A stretch of 64,000 nt of DNA from an uncultured Nocardioides sp. (GCF_947488515.1 NZ_CANKZF010000001.1:1798001-1862000), one strand, 5' to 3'; positions 32,610 to 41,584 are shown, counted from the stretch's first letter. The notes: generated by a model from the sequence alone, not told the origin. Numbers and translations: made by a program.

Positions 32610-33499
32610 CGGATCTCCTGGCTGGCGTGGCTGGCATGACTTGCCGGTGGGACGGACGGGCTGGGCCGTCGCGGCTGGTGGCGGCCGACCGGCACGACGA
32701 GGGGCGTGTGCGAGACCGGGTCCTCGATCACCCGGTTGTCGAGGCCGAACACGGTCCGCACGACCTCCTCGGTGACGACCTCGCGCGGACTTCCCTCGGC
32801 GACGACCTGACCGGTGTGCAGGGCGACGAGGTGGTCGGCGTAGCGGGCGGAGAGGTTGAGGTCGTGGAGCACCATGACGATCGTGGTGCCGCGCCGGGCG
32901 TTGAGCTCGGCGAGGAGGTCGAGCATCTCGACCTGGTGCGCGACGTCGAGGTAGGTCGTGGGCTCGTCGAGCAGCAGCAGGTCGGTGCCCTGCGCGAGTG
33001 CCATCGCGATCCACACCCGCTGGCGCTGGCCGCCGGAGAGCTCGTCGACGACGCGGTCGGCGAGCCCGAGGGTGTCGGTGAGGGCGAGGGCCTCGGCGAC
33101 CGCCTCGTCGTCGGCGCTGGTCCAGCGGCCGAAGGGCCCGTGGTGCGGGTGCCGGCCGCGGCCCACGAGGTCGGCGACGGTCACGCCCTCGGGCGCGACG
33201 GGGTTCTGTGGCAGCAGCCCCAGCGTGCGGGCGACCTGCTTGGTGGGCAGCCGGTGGATCGCCTCCCCGTCGAGCAGCACCGACCCCGAACGCGGTCGGA
33301 GCAGGCGGGCGAGCCCGCGCAGCAGCGTGGACTTGCCGCACGCGTTGGCGCCGACGATGACGGTGATGCGGCCGTGCGGGACCTGCAGGTCCAGGTCGCG
33401 CACGACGGCGGTGTCGGTGTAGCCGAGCGTGAGGCCGCTGGCCTCCAGCCGGGCGGGCTGGGTGGGCTGGGTGGGCTGGGTGGGACTGGCGGTGGTCAT
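32606..33499 (-). CDS. Ferric-siderophore ABC transporter ATP-binding protein
   Basis: The 297-residue FecE/FepC-type ATPase has Walker A VGANACGKSTLLRG (an Ala replaces the usual Gly in GxNGxGKST), the signature LSGGQRQRVWIAMALAQ, Walker B DLLLLDEPTTYLDV and the switch His in VMVLHDLNLSARYADH. It powers import of ferric siderophores. The C-terminal 30 residues are Pro/Ser/His-rich (RRPSPSVPPASHASHAS). It starts at ATG 33499 with GGAGGG upstream and overlaps the permease stop. Confidence 0.95.
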   Translation of the reverse strand: MTTASPTQPTQPTQPARLEASGLTLGYTDTAVVRDLDLQVPHGRITVIVGANACGKSTLLRGLARLLRPRSGSVLLDGEAIHRLPTKQVARTLGLLPQNPVAPEGVTVADLVGRGRHPHHGPFGRWTSADDEAVAEALALTDTLGLADRVVDELSGGQRQRVWIAMALAQGTDLLLLDEPTTYLDVAHQVEMLDLLAELNARRGTTIVMVLHDLNLSARYADHLVALHTGQVVAEGSPREVVTEEVVRTVFGLDNRVIEDPVSHTPLVVPVGRHQPRRPSPSVPPASHASHASQEIR

Positions 33500-34581
33500 G
33501 CCGCCCTCCTTCCACGATGTCCTCTGAGGGGGCCGCGGGCGAGCAGCCAGAGGAGGAACGGGGCGCCGAAGGCGCCGGTGACGACGCCCACGGGCAGGTT
33601 GAGGTCGGCGAAGGCGTAGGCGCCGGCGTAGTCGCCCGCCAGCACGATCACCGCCCCGACGAGCGCAGCCGCCGGGAGCGTCGTACGGCCGTGGTTGAGG
33701 GCGCGGGCGATCGGTCCGGACAGGAAGGCGACGAACGCGACGGGACCCGCCGCGGCGACGGCGACCGCGACGAGCAGCACGCCGAGGAGCATGAGCAGGT
33801 CGGTGCGGCCGCGCCCGACGCCGAGGCCGGCCGCGGTGTCGTCGCCGAGCTCGGTCGCGCGCAGCGAGCGGGCGACCCCCGCGGTGGCGGGCAGCAGGAC
33901 GGCCAGGGCGAGCGCCAGCAGCCCGATCGCCTGCCACGCGACGCCGTTGACGCTGCCGGTCAGCCAGCGCAGCACCAGCTGGACGTCGTACTCGTCGACG
34001 CGGGTGAAGACGTACTGGATGACCGACTGCATGGCGGCGGCGAGCCCGATGCCGGCCAGGACGAGCCGGAAGCCTCCGTGGTCACCGGCGACGGCGCGCA
34101 CGGCGAGCGCGACGGCGAGGGCACCGACGATGGCGGCGGCGGAGACCGGCCAACCGGTCCAGCCGGCCAGGGCGATCACCGTGATGGCGGCGGCGCTGGC
34201 ACCGAGGCTGACGCCGACGATGTCGGGGCTCGCGAGCGGGTTGCGCAGCGTGGTCTGGAAGATGGCGCCGCCCACGCCGAAGGCCACACCGACCAGCACG
34301 GCCAGCACGGCCCGTGGGAGCTTGGACTCCATCACGATGTAGGTGGCGCCGGGGATCTGCTCCCCGCCGAGGATGCGCACGAAGTCGGGGACCGTGACGG
34401 TGTAGTCGCCCAGCAGGACGCGCGCGGCGAAGGCGCCGACCAGCGCGACGAGGAGGCCTGCGAGGAGGCGGCGGTGGTGGCGCACCGGCGCGCGGCGCGC
34501 ACGGCGTACGACGTCCAGGGCGTCCGGCGTGGACGGCGTGGGCGGCTCGGTGGTGAGGGGGCGGCCGAGGGTCACGGTCAC
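33496..34581 (-). CDS. Ferric-siderophore ABC transporter permease (FecCD family, second)
   Basis: The 361-residue protein has about nine to ten transmembrane helices of the FecCD fold. Typical segments are TTLRNPLASPDIVGVSLGASAAA, LRWLTGSVNG and PVAFVAFLSGPIARALNHG, with a final LPVGVVTGAFGAPFLLWLL. It pairs with the upstream permease to form the membrane channel. The N-terminal ~35 residues are cytoplasmic and Pro/Arg-rich. It overlaps both neighbours by 4 bp. Confidence 0.95.
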   Translation of the reverse strand: MTVTLGRPLTTEPPTPSTPDALDVVRRARRAPVRHHRRLLAGLLVALVGAFAARVLLGDYTVTVPDFVRILGGEQIPGATYIVMESKLPRAVLAVLVGVAFGVGGAIFQTTLRNPLASPDIVGVSLGASAAAITVIALAGWTGWPVSAAAIVGALAVALAVRAVAGDHGGFRLVLAGIGLAAAMQSVIQYVFTRVDEYDVQLVLRWLTGSVNGVAWQAIGLLALALAVLLPATAGVARSLRATELGDDTAAGLGVGRGRTDLLMLLGVLLVAVAVAAAGPVAFVAFLSGPIARALNHGRTTLPAAALVGAVIVLAGDYAGAYAFADLNLPVGVVTGAFGAPFLLWLLARGPLRGHRGRRAA

Positions 34582-35612
34582 AACGCCCTCCCGGTGCGGC
34601 GGATCAGCGCGAGGAAGACGGGGACGCCGACGACGGCGGCCATGATGCCGACCTGCACCTCCGACGGCGGCAGCACGACGCGGCCCACCGTGTCGGCGAC
34701 GACGACGAGGACTGCGCCGCCGAGCATGGAGAACGGGAGCAGCCGGCGGTGGTCGGGGCCGACGAGGGCGCGTACGACGTGGGGCACGACGAGGCCGACG
34801 AAGGCGATCGGCCCGGCCAGCGCGGTGGCCGTGCCGGCGAGCAGGACGATCGCGAGCGCGATCACGAGGCGGTCGCGGGTGGTCCGGCGGCCCAGGCCGC
34901 GGGCCAGGTCGTCGCCGAGGGCGAGGGTGTTGAGCAGGCGCGCGCCGGCGAGCGCCAGCGCTGCGCCGAGGACCAGGAACGGGAGCCCGGCGAGGAGCAC
35001 GTCGGTCCCCCGCCCGGCGACGGTGCCGACCTGCCAGAAGCGGAAGCTCTCCATCGTCTTGCGGTCGGCCAGGAGCAGGCCGGTGGTCCAGCTGGCGAGG
35101 CCGGCGCTGAGGGCCGCGCCGGTGATCGCGAGCTTCATCGGCGTCGCGCCGTCACGGCCCAGCGACGCGATGCCGTGGACCGCCGCCGCCGCGACGGCTG
35201 CACCGACGAAGGCGAGCGGGAGGAACTGGCCCATCCCGGAGAACCCGAAGGCCGTCATCCCGACGACCATCGCGAAGGTGGCGCCAGCGTTGACGCCGAG
35301 GATGCCGGGGTCGGCGAGCGGGTTGCGGGTCAGGCCCTGCATGACCGCCCCCGCCAGGCCGAGGGCGGCGCCGACGGCGAGGCCGAGGAGCGTGCGGTCC
35401 AAGCGGGCCTCGACCACGGCGTGCATGGGATGTGCGGCGTCCCAGACGGCGGCGAGCGGCACCGCCCGCGCTCCCACCAGCAGCGACAGCGCGCCGGCAC
35501 CGGCCAGCGCCACGATCGAGATCGCGACGCTGGCCGGCAGGGCGGGACGACGCCTCTGGCCTCCCCCCGGAGCCCTGGAGACGTCGTCCCGCGTCGGGAC
35601 GAGGGCGGTCAT
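34578..35612 (-). CDS. Ferric-siderophore ABC transporter permease (FecCD family, first)
   Basis: The 344-residue FecCD permease shows QGLTRNPLADPGILGVNAGA, the hallmark segment of the family, and GPIAFVGLVVPHVVRALVGPDHR, which couples to the ATPase. About nine membrane spans are predicted from the hydrophobic pattern. Its ATG at 35612 shares one base with the binding-protein stop (TGATG), so translation is coupled. Confidence 0.95.
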   Translation of the reverse strand: MTALVPTRDDVSRAPGGGQRRRPALPASVAISIVALAGAGALSLLVGARAVPLAAVWDAAHPMHAVVEARLDRTLLGLAVGAALGLAGAVMQGLTRNPLADPGILGVNAGATFAMVVGMTAFGFSGMGQFLPLAFVGAAVAAAAVHGIASLGRDGATPMKLAITGAALSAGLASWTTGLLLADRKTMESFRFWQVGTVAGRGTDVLLAGLPFLVLGAALALAGARLLNTLALGDDLARGLGRRTTRDRLVIALAIVLLAGTATALAGPIAFVGLVVPHVVRALVGPDHRRLLPFSMLGGAVLVVVADTVGRVVLPPSEVQVGIMAAVVGVPVFLALIRRTGRAL

Positions 35613-36658
35613 CAGCCCTCGATGGCCTCGACCACGTGAGGCAGGAAGTCGCTCACGATGACCGGGATGGAGAGAGGTGTGGGGTTGGTGGACGCCATCG
35701 CGTTCTGCTTGTCGGTCTCGGCGTACCAGTGGCCCTCGGCGATGGCGGGGATCTGGCCGAGCAGCTTGTCGTTCTCGATCGTCTCGACGTTGTCGGGCGA
35801 GTCGACCCAGGTGAGGAACACGTCGGAGTCGAGGTCGGCCGACTTCTCCGCCGACACGGTGCCGTAGAACTCACCCGGCTTGATGGCGTCGGCGACCGCC
35901 GGTGCGTCGACCATGCCGAAGTCGCGCAGGATCGACACGCGCGGGTCCTCCGGGGCGTACATCCCGACGGTGGAGAGGTCGGTGGCGGCGAGGTAGCCGT
36001 AGATCAGCTCCGCGCCCTGGAGCTCGGGGTTGGCCGCGGCGGCCTCGTCGATCGTGGCCTGGGTGTCGGCCGCGACCTCCTCGGCGAGCGCCGTACGACC
36101 GAGCGCCTCGCCGACCATCTCGAGCGAGGTCTGCCACGGGGTGGTCCAGGGCGCCTCGGGGTAGGCGACGACCGGGGCGATCTTGGAGAGCTTGGCGTAC
36201 TCCGCCTCGGTGATGCCGGAGTTGGTCGCCAGGATCAGGTCCGGCGCGAGCTCGGCGACCTCGTCGATCGGCGCGCCGTCGGCGTCGTCGTAGCGCACGG
36301 GCGCCTCGGCGCCGGCCTCCTCGACGGCCGCGTCGAACCAGTCGGTCGAGCCGCCGTCGTTGCCGCCCCACGTGATCTTGGTGGCGCCGACGGGGACGAC
36401 GCCCAGCGCGAGGGCGTGGTCGTGGTCGGTCCAGCCGAGGGTGGCGACCCGGGTCGGCTCGGACTCGATGGTGGTCTCGCCGAGCGCGTGCTCGATGGTG
36501 ACGGGGAAGGCGTCGGGGTCGACGGACGTGGTCGACGTCGGCTCCGCCGCCGCGTCCGTCCCGCTCGTGGATCCGGTGCTGCAGCCGGCGAGGGCTGCGG
36601 CCAGGACGGTGGCTGCGGTCACCTTGATCAGGGTGGGCGCGGCGAGGCTTCGCTTCAT
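35612..36658 (-). CDS. Ferric-siderophore ABC transporter substrate-binding lipoprotein
   Basis: The 348-residue class III binding protein (FepB/FecB-like) begins with a lipoprotein signal (TVLAAALAGCSTGS, lipobox LAGC). It then has FPVTIEHALGETTIESEPTRVATLG, the LAPDLILATNSGIT hinge segment and EFYGTVSAEKSADLDSDVFLTW. It captures ferric siderophore outside the membrane. I chose ATG 36658 (MKRSLAAP) with GGAG five bases upstream, because the signal peptide starts there. Two overlapping iron-box-like sites lie 20-50 bp upstream. Confidence 0.93.
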   Translation of the reverse strand: MKRSLAAPTLIKVTAATVLAAALAGCSTGSTSGTDAAAEPTSTTSVDPDAFPVTIEHALGETTIESEPTRVATLGWTDHDHALALGVVPVGATKITWGGNDGGSTDWFDAAVEEAGAEAPVRYDDADGAPIDEVAELAPDLILATNSGITEAEYAKLSKIAPVVAYPEAPWTTPWQTSLEMVGEALGRTALAEEVAADTQATIDEAAAANPELQGAELIYGYLAATDLSTVGMYAPEDPRVSILRDFGMVDAPAVADAIKPGEFYGTVSAEKSADLDSDVFLTWVDSPDNVETIENDKLLGQIPAIAEGHWYAETDKQNAMASTNPTPLSIPVIVSDFLPHVVEAIEG

Positions 36659-36677
36659 CAGGACTCCGTGTGCTCGG

Positions 36678-36708
36678 TAAGGCAAGGCTAACTTAGGGAA
36701 GCCTAACC
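36678..36708. promoter_or_regulatory. Tandem/overlapping iron boxes (IdeR/DtxR type)
   Basis: TAAGGCAAGGCTAACTTAG (36678-36696) matches the IdeR consensus TTAGGTTAGGCTAACCTAA in 15 of 19 positions. A second, overlapping site (TTAGGGAAGCCTAACC from 36693) follows. Placement just before the binding-protein start indicates iron-dependent repression of the five-gene operon. Confidence 0.8.
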
Positions 36709-36770
36709 ACACTCGGTCCGATTAAGGCAACGCAGGTGTGCCCTAATCCGCGATGTGGACCGCTCGCGCC

Positions 36771-37346
36771 TCAGATGGAGGTGCGGTGGAACCCCTGGAA
36801 CGACCGGCTCGGGGTCGGGCCGCGCTGGCCCTGGTAGCGCGAGCCGTACTTCTCCGAGCCGTAGGGGTGCTCGCTCGGCGAGGAGAGCCGGAAGAAGCAG
36901 AACTGCCCGATCTTCATGCCGGGGTAGAGCTTGATCGGCAGCGTCGCGACGTTGGCCAGCTCGAGCGTGACGTGGCCCGAGAACCCCGGGTCCACGAACC
37001 CCGCGGTCGCGTGGGTGAGCAGGCCGAGCCGGCCCAGCGACGACTTCCCCTCCACCCGCGCGGCGACGTCGTCGGGCAGCGAGACGACCTCGTACGTCGA
37101 CCCGAGCACGAACTCGCCCGGGTGCAGGATGAACGGCTCGTCGCCCTCCGGCTCGACCTCGCGGGTCAGCTCGGACTGGTCCGCCGCCGGGTCGATGTGG
37201 GGGTAACGGTGGTTCTCGAAGACGCGGAAGTAGCGGTCGAGCCGGACGTCGATGCTCGAGGGCTGCATCATCTGGGGGTCCCAGGGCTCGAGGGCGATCC
37301 GGCCGGCGTCGATCTCGGCGGCGATGTCGCGATCAGAGAGCAGCAC
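36771..37346 (-). CDS. dcd: dCTP deaminase (probably bifunctional dCTP deaminase/dUTPase)
   Basis: The 191-residue enzyme starts with GTG 37346 ([17 protein letters not shown]). It has the full family pattern: [39 protein letters not shown], the catalytic [42 protein letters not shown] and [14 protein letters not shown]. It deaminates dCTP; the mycobacterial relatives also hydrolyse dUTP to dUMP. The close match to that type, including THATAG, suggests the same bifunctional activity. It is divergent from the GDSL gene with 56 bp between starts. Confidence 0.95.
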   Translation of the reverse strand: MLLSDRDIAAEIDAGRIALEPWDPQMMQPSSIDVRLDRYFRVFENHRYPHIDPAADQSELTREVEPEGDEPFILHPGEFVLGSTYEVVSLPDDVAARVEGKSSLGRLGLLTHATAGFVDPGFSGHVTLELANVATLPIKLYPGMKIGQFCFFRLSSPSEHPYGSEKYGSRYQGQRGPTPSRSFQGFHRTSI

Positions 37347-37402
37347 GCGGCCGACCCTAGCCTCAGTTTCGAGACGGCGGCCCTCGTGGCCACAATGGAT
37401 CG

Positions 37403-38176
37403 GTGACCTTCCACCGCTACGTCGCACTGGGCGACTCCTTCACCGAGGGCGTCGGCGACCCCGACCCCGCTCGACCCAACGGCCTGCGCGGCTGGGCCGA
37501 CCGCGTCGCCGAGGTCCTCGCGCAGCAGACCGACGACTTCGGCTACGCCAACCTCGCCATCCGCGGTCGCAAGCTCGGCGCCATCGTCACCGAGCAGGTC
37601 GACGCGGCCCTCGCCCTCCAGCCCGACCTGGTCACCATCCACGGCGGCGGCAACGACGTGCTCCGCCCGCGCGTGGACATCGACGCCCTCGCCCGGACGT
37701 ACGACGACGCGATCGCGCGGCTCACCGCGACCGGCGCGCACGTCGTCATGTTCACCATCTTCGATCCCGGCGCCGGCGGGATCTACGGCCCGATGCGCGG
37801 CCGGATGGCGATCTTCAACGAGTGGGTCCGCGAGATCGCCGACCGCCACGGCGCGAGCGTCGTGGACATGTGGCGCATGCGCGACATCGAGATCGCCGGC
37901 GTGATGGACACCGACCGGATGCACCTCAACAGCTCCGGCCACACCCACATGGCCCACGCCGTCCTCGAGGCCATCGGCGTCGAGCACGGCCTCGAACCCG
38001 TCACCGTAGGCCCGCTCCCCGTCCTCGGACGCCGCGAGACCTGGGCCGCCAACGCGCAGTGGACCCGCGAGTTCCTCGTGCCCTGGGTGCACCGCCGGCT
38101 CACCGGGCGCTCGTCCGGCGACACCGTCGCGCCGAAGCATCCCGCCCTCTCCAGCGTGCGCCCGCCGGTCCGGTAG
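37403..38176 (+). CDS. SGNH/GDSL hydrolase
   Basis: The 257-residue protein has all four SGNH blocks: the nucleophile Ser in [14 protein letters not shown], the Gly in [10 protein letters not shown], the Asn in GGGNDVLRP, and the D-x-x-H pair in [12 protein letters not shown]. There is no signal peptide, so it is a cytoplasmic esterase/lipase-like enzyme of unknown substrate. It starts with GTG 37403. The C-terminus ([17 protein letters not shown]) is basic and unstructured. It is followed within 45 bp by the tRNA-Gly gene. Confidence 0.9.
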   Translation: MTFHRYVALGDSFTEGVGDPDPARPNGLRGWADRVAEVLAQQTDDFGYANLAIRGRKLGAIVTEQVDAALALQPDLVTIHGGGNDVLRPRVDIDALARTYDDAIARLTATGAHVVMFTIFDPGAGGIYGPMRGRMAIFNEWVREIADRHGASVVDMWRMRDIEIAGVMDTDRMHLNSSGHTHMAHAVLEAIGVEHGLEPVTVGPLPVLGRRETWAANAQWTREFLVPWVHRRLTGRSSGDTVAPKHPALSSVRPPVR

Positions 38177-38218
38177 CCCCGTCTAGTAGCATCTGGCCCG
38201 CCGTCCCCGGACGGCGCT

Positions 38219-38294
38219 GCGGATGTAGCTCAGTTGGTAGAGCGCGACCTTCCCAAGGTCGATGTCGCGAGTTCGAGTCTCGTCATCCGCTCCA
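38219..38294 (+). tRNA. tRNA-Gly (anticodon CCC)
   Basis: The 76-nt cloverleaf has a 7-bp acceptor stem GCGGATG/CATCCGC, a D-arm with AGCTCAGTTGGTAGAGC, the anticodon stem CGACC/GGTCG with loop TTCCCAA (anticodon CCC), the T-arm GTTCGAGTC, and an encoded CCA. The 3' part is duplicated immediately downstream. Confidence 0.95.
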
Positions 38295-38340
38295 CGTTTG
38301 TCCCGCGAGTTCGAGTCTCGTCATCCGCTCCACGTTTGTC
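38266..38340 (+). repeat. Tandem duplication of the tRNA-Gly 3' end
   Basis: The 37 bp at 38266-38302 (the T-arm, acceptor 3' side, CCA and CGTTTGTC) are repeated exactly at 38304-38340, with one base between. Integrases of mobile elements commonly recombine at tRNA 3' ends and leave such direct repeats, but here nothing lies between the copies. It may be an excised-element scar or simple slippage. Confidence 0.85.
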
Positions 38341-38460
38341 GGTGGCCCACCCACATTCCCGGCCCACGGAATGTCGCTCACGCACCGCCCACCGGCCTGT
38401 CGTCGCACGAGCGGTGGCCCACCCACATTCCCGAAGCCCGGAATGTCGCTCACGCACCGC
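38341..38460. repeat. Two copies of a 48-bp hairpin-containing repeat
   Basis: Copies at 38341-38388 and 38413-38460 are identical except in the central ~10 bp. Each contains the hairpin ACATTCC...GGAATGT within a frame of GGTGGCCCACCC...TCACGCACCGC. The centres differ (GGCCCAC versus GAAGCCC), while the arms are conserved, as in mobile or REP-like palindromic elements. Together with the tRNA duplication it fills the 285-bp gap before the next gene. Confidence 0.8.
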
Positions 38461-38579
38461 TCGAGCGACCGGAGCGCCTCGCCCGCATCCCCCGGATGGG
38501 GCAGGAGTGAGACTTGCGACTTCTGGGGCCAGAGAGGACAGTGAGGCGTCCGTCTGTCTCGGATCGAAGGTCTTCCCCC

Positions 38580-39812
38580 ATGCCTGCACTTCCCCGCCCG
38601 ACCCTCCGCAAGGTCGCCCATCGCATCGCCGAGGAGGACACCTCGCGCCCGCTCTGGCGCCACCCCGTGACCATCGCGGCCGCGGCCCTCGCGCTCACCC
38701 TCGGCGCCGTCCCGCTCCTCCCCGACGGCGGGCAGGACGACCGGGGCGAGATCGCCCCGACCGCCGAGACGACCCGGGCTCCCGGCGCCCTCGGCCGCGG
38801 CGGGGTCACGCCCGCGATGCGGGCCGAGATCGACCGCGTGCTCGACGAGGGTGCGGCCCTCGACCGGGCGGAGGGGCGTACGGCGCTCGCGCAGGCGTCG
38901 GTGCGGTGCGCGACCTTCGAGGGCCAGCGCTACTGCCTCGGCTTCGGCTGGACCAACCAGTCGGAGGAGGCCCTCGCGGCACGGCTGGAGACCCGCCCGA
39001 CGACCCGCTCCACCGAGCGCACCGGGGACCTGGACGCCGACGGGCTGCTGGCCCGGGCCCAGTCGCGTACGTCGACCGCACGCACGGAGGCGGAGCGCGC
39101 CGAGCTGACGATGGCAGCCCGGTCGGTCGGCAAGGTCTGGATGCTGCGCCACGAGATCCAGGGCGTGCCACTGCCCGAGGGCTTCGCCGCGCGCCACCCC
39201 GAGGTCACGGCCGGCGTCGAGGCCCGCGGCGGCTTCGGGGAGTCCTACCCGAAGCGTTCGAAGATCCTCAGCAGCAAGGTGGCCCAAGCCCAGAACACCA
39301 CCTACTGGTGCGGCCCCGCGACGATGCAGGCCATCGGCTGGGGCTCGCAGGAGAAGCGGAAGAACCAGTCCTACTGGGCCCGCCGCCTCGGCACCACCAC
39401 CGCCGGCACCGCGATCACCGACGTGGTGCGCGTGGTCAACAACAAGACCGACTACGACGAGGACACCCACGCCGGTCCCTACGTCGTGCTCGACATCAGC
39501 GACTTCAGCTTCAAGCAGTGGTACCGGCTGATGATGCGCCACATCCACGACTACCAGGCGCCCGTCGTCCTCCACCCGTCGCTGCTCACGCAGTACTACC
39601 CCTACCTCGACGACGACGCGAGCGGCCACTTCCAGGTCGGCCGCGGCTTCGACCAGAACCCGGGCGGCAACCCGCAGCTCGGCTACTTCGAGCCGTGGGA
39701 CCAGTCGAAGTTCGACCCGAGCGAGCCGGCCATCGGGCGCGTGCAGTGGCGCAACGCCTACCGCTCGTTCCGCGCCAACCTCGCCCACTTCCAGCACAAC
39801 ATCGGCGTCTGA
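38580..39812 (+). CDS. Membrane-anchored/secreted C39-like cysteine peptidase family protein
   Basis: The 410-residue protein has an N-terminal hydrophobic span at about 30-50 (HPVTIAAAALALTLGAVPLLP) acting as signal or anchor. It has a helical, Ala/Arg-rich region to 220 and a C-terminal papain-like domain with C244 in TTYWCGPATMQAIGWG and H350 in ASGHFQVGRGFDQ, the Cys/His arrangement of C39-like peptidases. The family is common as hypothetical in Nocardioides. Whether it cleaves proteins is untested, and no ABC exporter is attached. The start is ATG 38580 (MPALPRP). A lipoprotein gene follows one base after the stop. Confidence 0.75.
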   Translation: MPALPRPTLRKVAHRIAEEDTSRPLWRHPVTIAAAALALTLGAVPLLPDGGQDDRGEIAPTAETTRAPGALGRGGVTPAMRAEIDRVLDEGAALDRAEGRTALAQASVRCATFEGQRYCLGFGWTNQSEEALAARLETRPTTRSTERTGDLDADGLLARAQSRTSTARTEAERAELTMAARSVGKVWMLRHEIQGVPLPEGFAARHPEVTAGVEARGGFGESYPKRSKILSSKVAQAQNTTYWCGPATMQAIGWGSQEKRKNQSYWARRLGTTTAGTAITDVVRVVNNKTDYDEDTHAGPYVVLDISDFSFKQWYRLMMRHIHDYQAPVVLHPSLLTQYYPYLDDDASGHFQVGRGFDQNPGGNPQLGYFEPWDQSKFDPSEPAIGRVQWRNAYRSFRANLAHFQHNIGV

Positions 39813-39813
39813 C

Positions 39814-40947
39814 GTGCGCGGACGTACGACGGCCGCGCTGGCGCTGCTGGTCGCGCTGACCGGCTGCGCCGGGACCGACGACCCCGACGGGCCCGACCCG
39901 GGCCACGACGCGAGCCACGACCCGGCCCACACGGAGACACCCGGCTCGGGGAGCACCGACGAGCCCGCCGACCTGCCGAGCGGCGGCCCGGTCGACGACC
40001 CGCTCGAGGTCGAGCCCGCATCCGCGCCGCTGGACTGGCAGGACACGGGCGTCGAGGCCGGCACCCGTTACGTCAAGGGCCCGGAGTGGGAGGCGCTCGG
40101 CGACGCAGGTGACACCACGGTCGAGCTCGCCCGCGACGGCAAGGCCGTGACCGTCGCGGCCGGCCGCGGTCGCACGATCTCCGAGGTCCTGATGAGCGAC
40201 GAGTGGGCCGTCGTCGTCCGGCAGGACAAGGCCGAGACCGAACCCAGCGAGGTGGCGGTCGTCGACCTCGCCACCGGCGAGACCGGCGAGGTCGCCACAC
40301 CCCCGGCGGCGAGCGGCGGCTCGTGGGCCCTCACCGCCGGCGACCTCTACTTCCCGACGTACGGCGACGGCGGGGCCTACTGCCTGGCCACCGCGGCCCT
40401 GGCCGACAGCAACGGCGAGGACGGCTGGTGCGCCCCCGACCGAAGCGGCTTCTCCGGGCTGACGGCGAGCGAGCACGGGGTCGGGATGATGACCTTCGAC
40501 GACGCCCGACCCGTGGCCTGCCGCACGGTCAACCTGCTCGACGACAGCGGCGTACCGCAACCGCTCGAGGGTCCGGACGACTGCACGCCGTGGGACGTCG
40601 CTGCCACCACCGACGGCGCGGTGTGGTCCGAGGTGCCCAAGCCCCGCCGACAGGAGGAGGCCCGTTTCCACGCCTCCGCCGACGGCACCTACTTCGACCT
40701 CGGACCGGGCACGACCGGCACGGCCGTCCCCTGCGGCGGCTCGGTCTTCTTCGTCCGCGACCCGCGGGCCCCCGACGAGCCCGCGCGGCTGATGCGCTGG
40801 ACCCCGCAGCGCACGCTCGAGGTCGCCTACGAGTCCCCCTCGACCGGCAACGCCTTCCTCGGCGAGCCGACCTGCGGCGGTGGCGTGCTCACGCTGGCGT
40901 CGTACGGCGAGAAGGGCGACCAGCACGTCTGGGCTAACGTCTCCTGA
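39814..40947 (+). CDS. Lipoprotein with beta-propeller-like body
   Basis: The 377-residue protein starts with GTG 39814 and has a lipobox signal (TTAALALLVALTGCAG, cleavage before Cys). A long Asp/Pro/His-rich linker (DDPDGPDPGHDASHDPAHTE) is followed by ~290 residues of repeated short beta-strand units such as VVVRQDKAETEPSEVAVVDLATGE and RLMRWTPQRTLEVAYESP, suggesting a propeller. It is packed between the C39-like gene and the DUF2461 gene with one-base gaps, so it probably belongs to one transcript. The function is unknown. Confidence 0.7.
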   Translation: MRGRTTAALALLVALTGCAGTDDPDGPDPGHDASHDPAHTETPGSGSTDEPADLPSGGPVDDPLEVEPASAPLDWQDTGVEAGTRYVKGPEWEALGDAGDTTVELARDGKAVTVAAGRGRTISEVLMSDEWAVVVRQDKAETEPSEVAVVDLATGETGEVATPPAASGGSWALTAGDLYFPTYGDGGAYCLATAALADSNGEDGWCAPDRSGFSGLTASEHGVGMMTFDDARPVACRTVNLLDDSGVPQPLEGPDDCTPWDVAATTDGAVWSEVPKPRRQEEARFHASADGTYFDLGPGTTGTAVPCGGSVFFVRDPRAPDEPARLMRWTPQRTLEVAYESPSTGNAFLGEPTCGGGVLTLASYGEKGDQHVWANVS

Positions 40948-40948
40948 C

Positions 40949-41581
40949 GTGAGCTTCACCGGATTCCCCGTCGCCGCGCTCGACTTCTACGACGACCTCG
41001 AGATGGACAACACCAAGTCCTTCTGGGAGAGCCACAAGCACGTGTGGAAGGAGTCGGTGGAGGCGCCGACGAAGGCGCTGATGGCCGCGCTCGAGCCCGA
41101 GTTCGGGACGGCCAAGGTGTTCCGCCCCTACCGCGACGTCCGGTTCGCCAAGGACAAGACGCCCTACAAGACCCACCAGGGGGCGTTCGTCGCGGCCGGC
41201 CCCCGCACCGGCTGGTACTTCGAGATCTCGCCGCGGGGCACGCGGGTCGGGGCCGGGTTCTACGACGCCGACGGGCCCACCCTCGCCGCGATCCGCGACG
41301 CGATGGCCGACGACAAGACCGGCGCAGCCCTCGACCGGCTCCTCAAGCGCCTCGAGAAGGACGGCTTCGAGGTCGGCGGCGAGCAGCTGAAGACGTCGCC
41401 GCGCGGCTACGACACCGACCACCCGCGCATCCACCTGCTGCGCCGCAAGCAGCTCTTCGTCGGCCGCTCCTACGGCTTCGAGGCCGACGCCATCGACGCC
41501 GGGCTCGTCGACCGGGTGCGCGCCGACTGGAAGTCCCTGCGCCCGCTCGTCAGCTGGCTGCGCGCGGTCCCGGTCGACTGA
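40949..41581 (+). CDS. DUF2461 family protein
   Basis: The 210-residue protein matches DUF2461 throughout: FPVAALDFYDDLEMDNTKSFWESHK, VFRPYRDVRFAKDKTPYKTHQGAF, GWYFEISPRGTRVGAGFY, and RGYDTDHPRIHLLRRKQLFVGRSY. Length is normal for the family. It is cytoplasmic with no known activity. The GTG start at 40949 is one base after the previous stop. It converges on the anti-sigma-like gene. Confidence 0.93.
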   Translation: MSFTGFPVAALDFYDDLEMDNTKSFWESHKHVWKESVEAPTKALMAALEPEFGTAKVFRPYRDVRFAKDKTPYKTHQGAFVAAGPRTGWYFEISPRGTRVGAGFYDADGPTLAAIRDAMADDKTGAALDRLLKRLEKDGFEVGGEQLKTSPRGYDTDHPRIHLLRRKQLFVGRSYGFEADAIDAGLVDRVRADWKSLRPLVSWLRAVPVD

Positions 41582-41584
41582 GGA

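Noticed and set aside
38266..38340. Integrated genomic island bounded by the tRNA 3' duplication.
   Set aside because: The repeats are adjacent with one base between them and there is no integrase in the window; only a scar can be argued.
38341..38460. Possible CRISPR array from the paired 48-bp repeats.
   Set aside because: There are only two copies, the repeat contains the variable part, spacers are not uniform, and no cas genes are present.
38234..39859. Frame running through the tRNA and repeats as a 541-residue protein.
   Set aside because: It crosses a tRNA gene and is out of frame with the C39-like gene that has clear Cys/His motifs.
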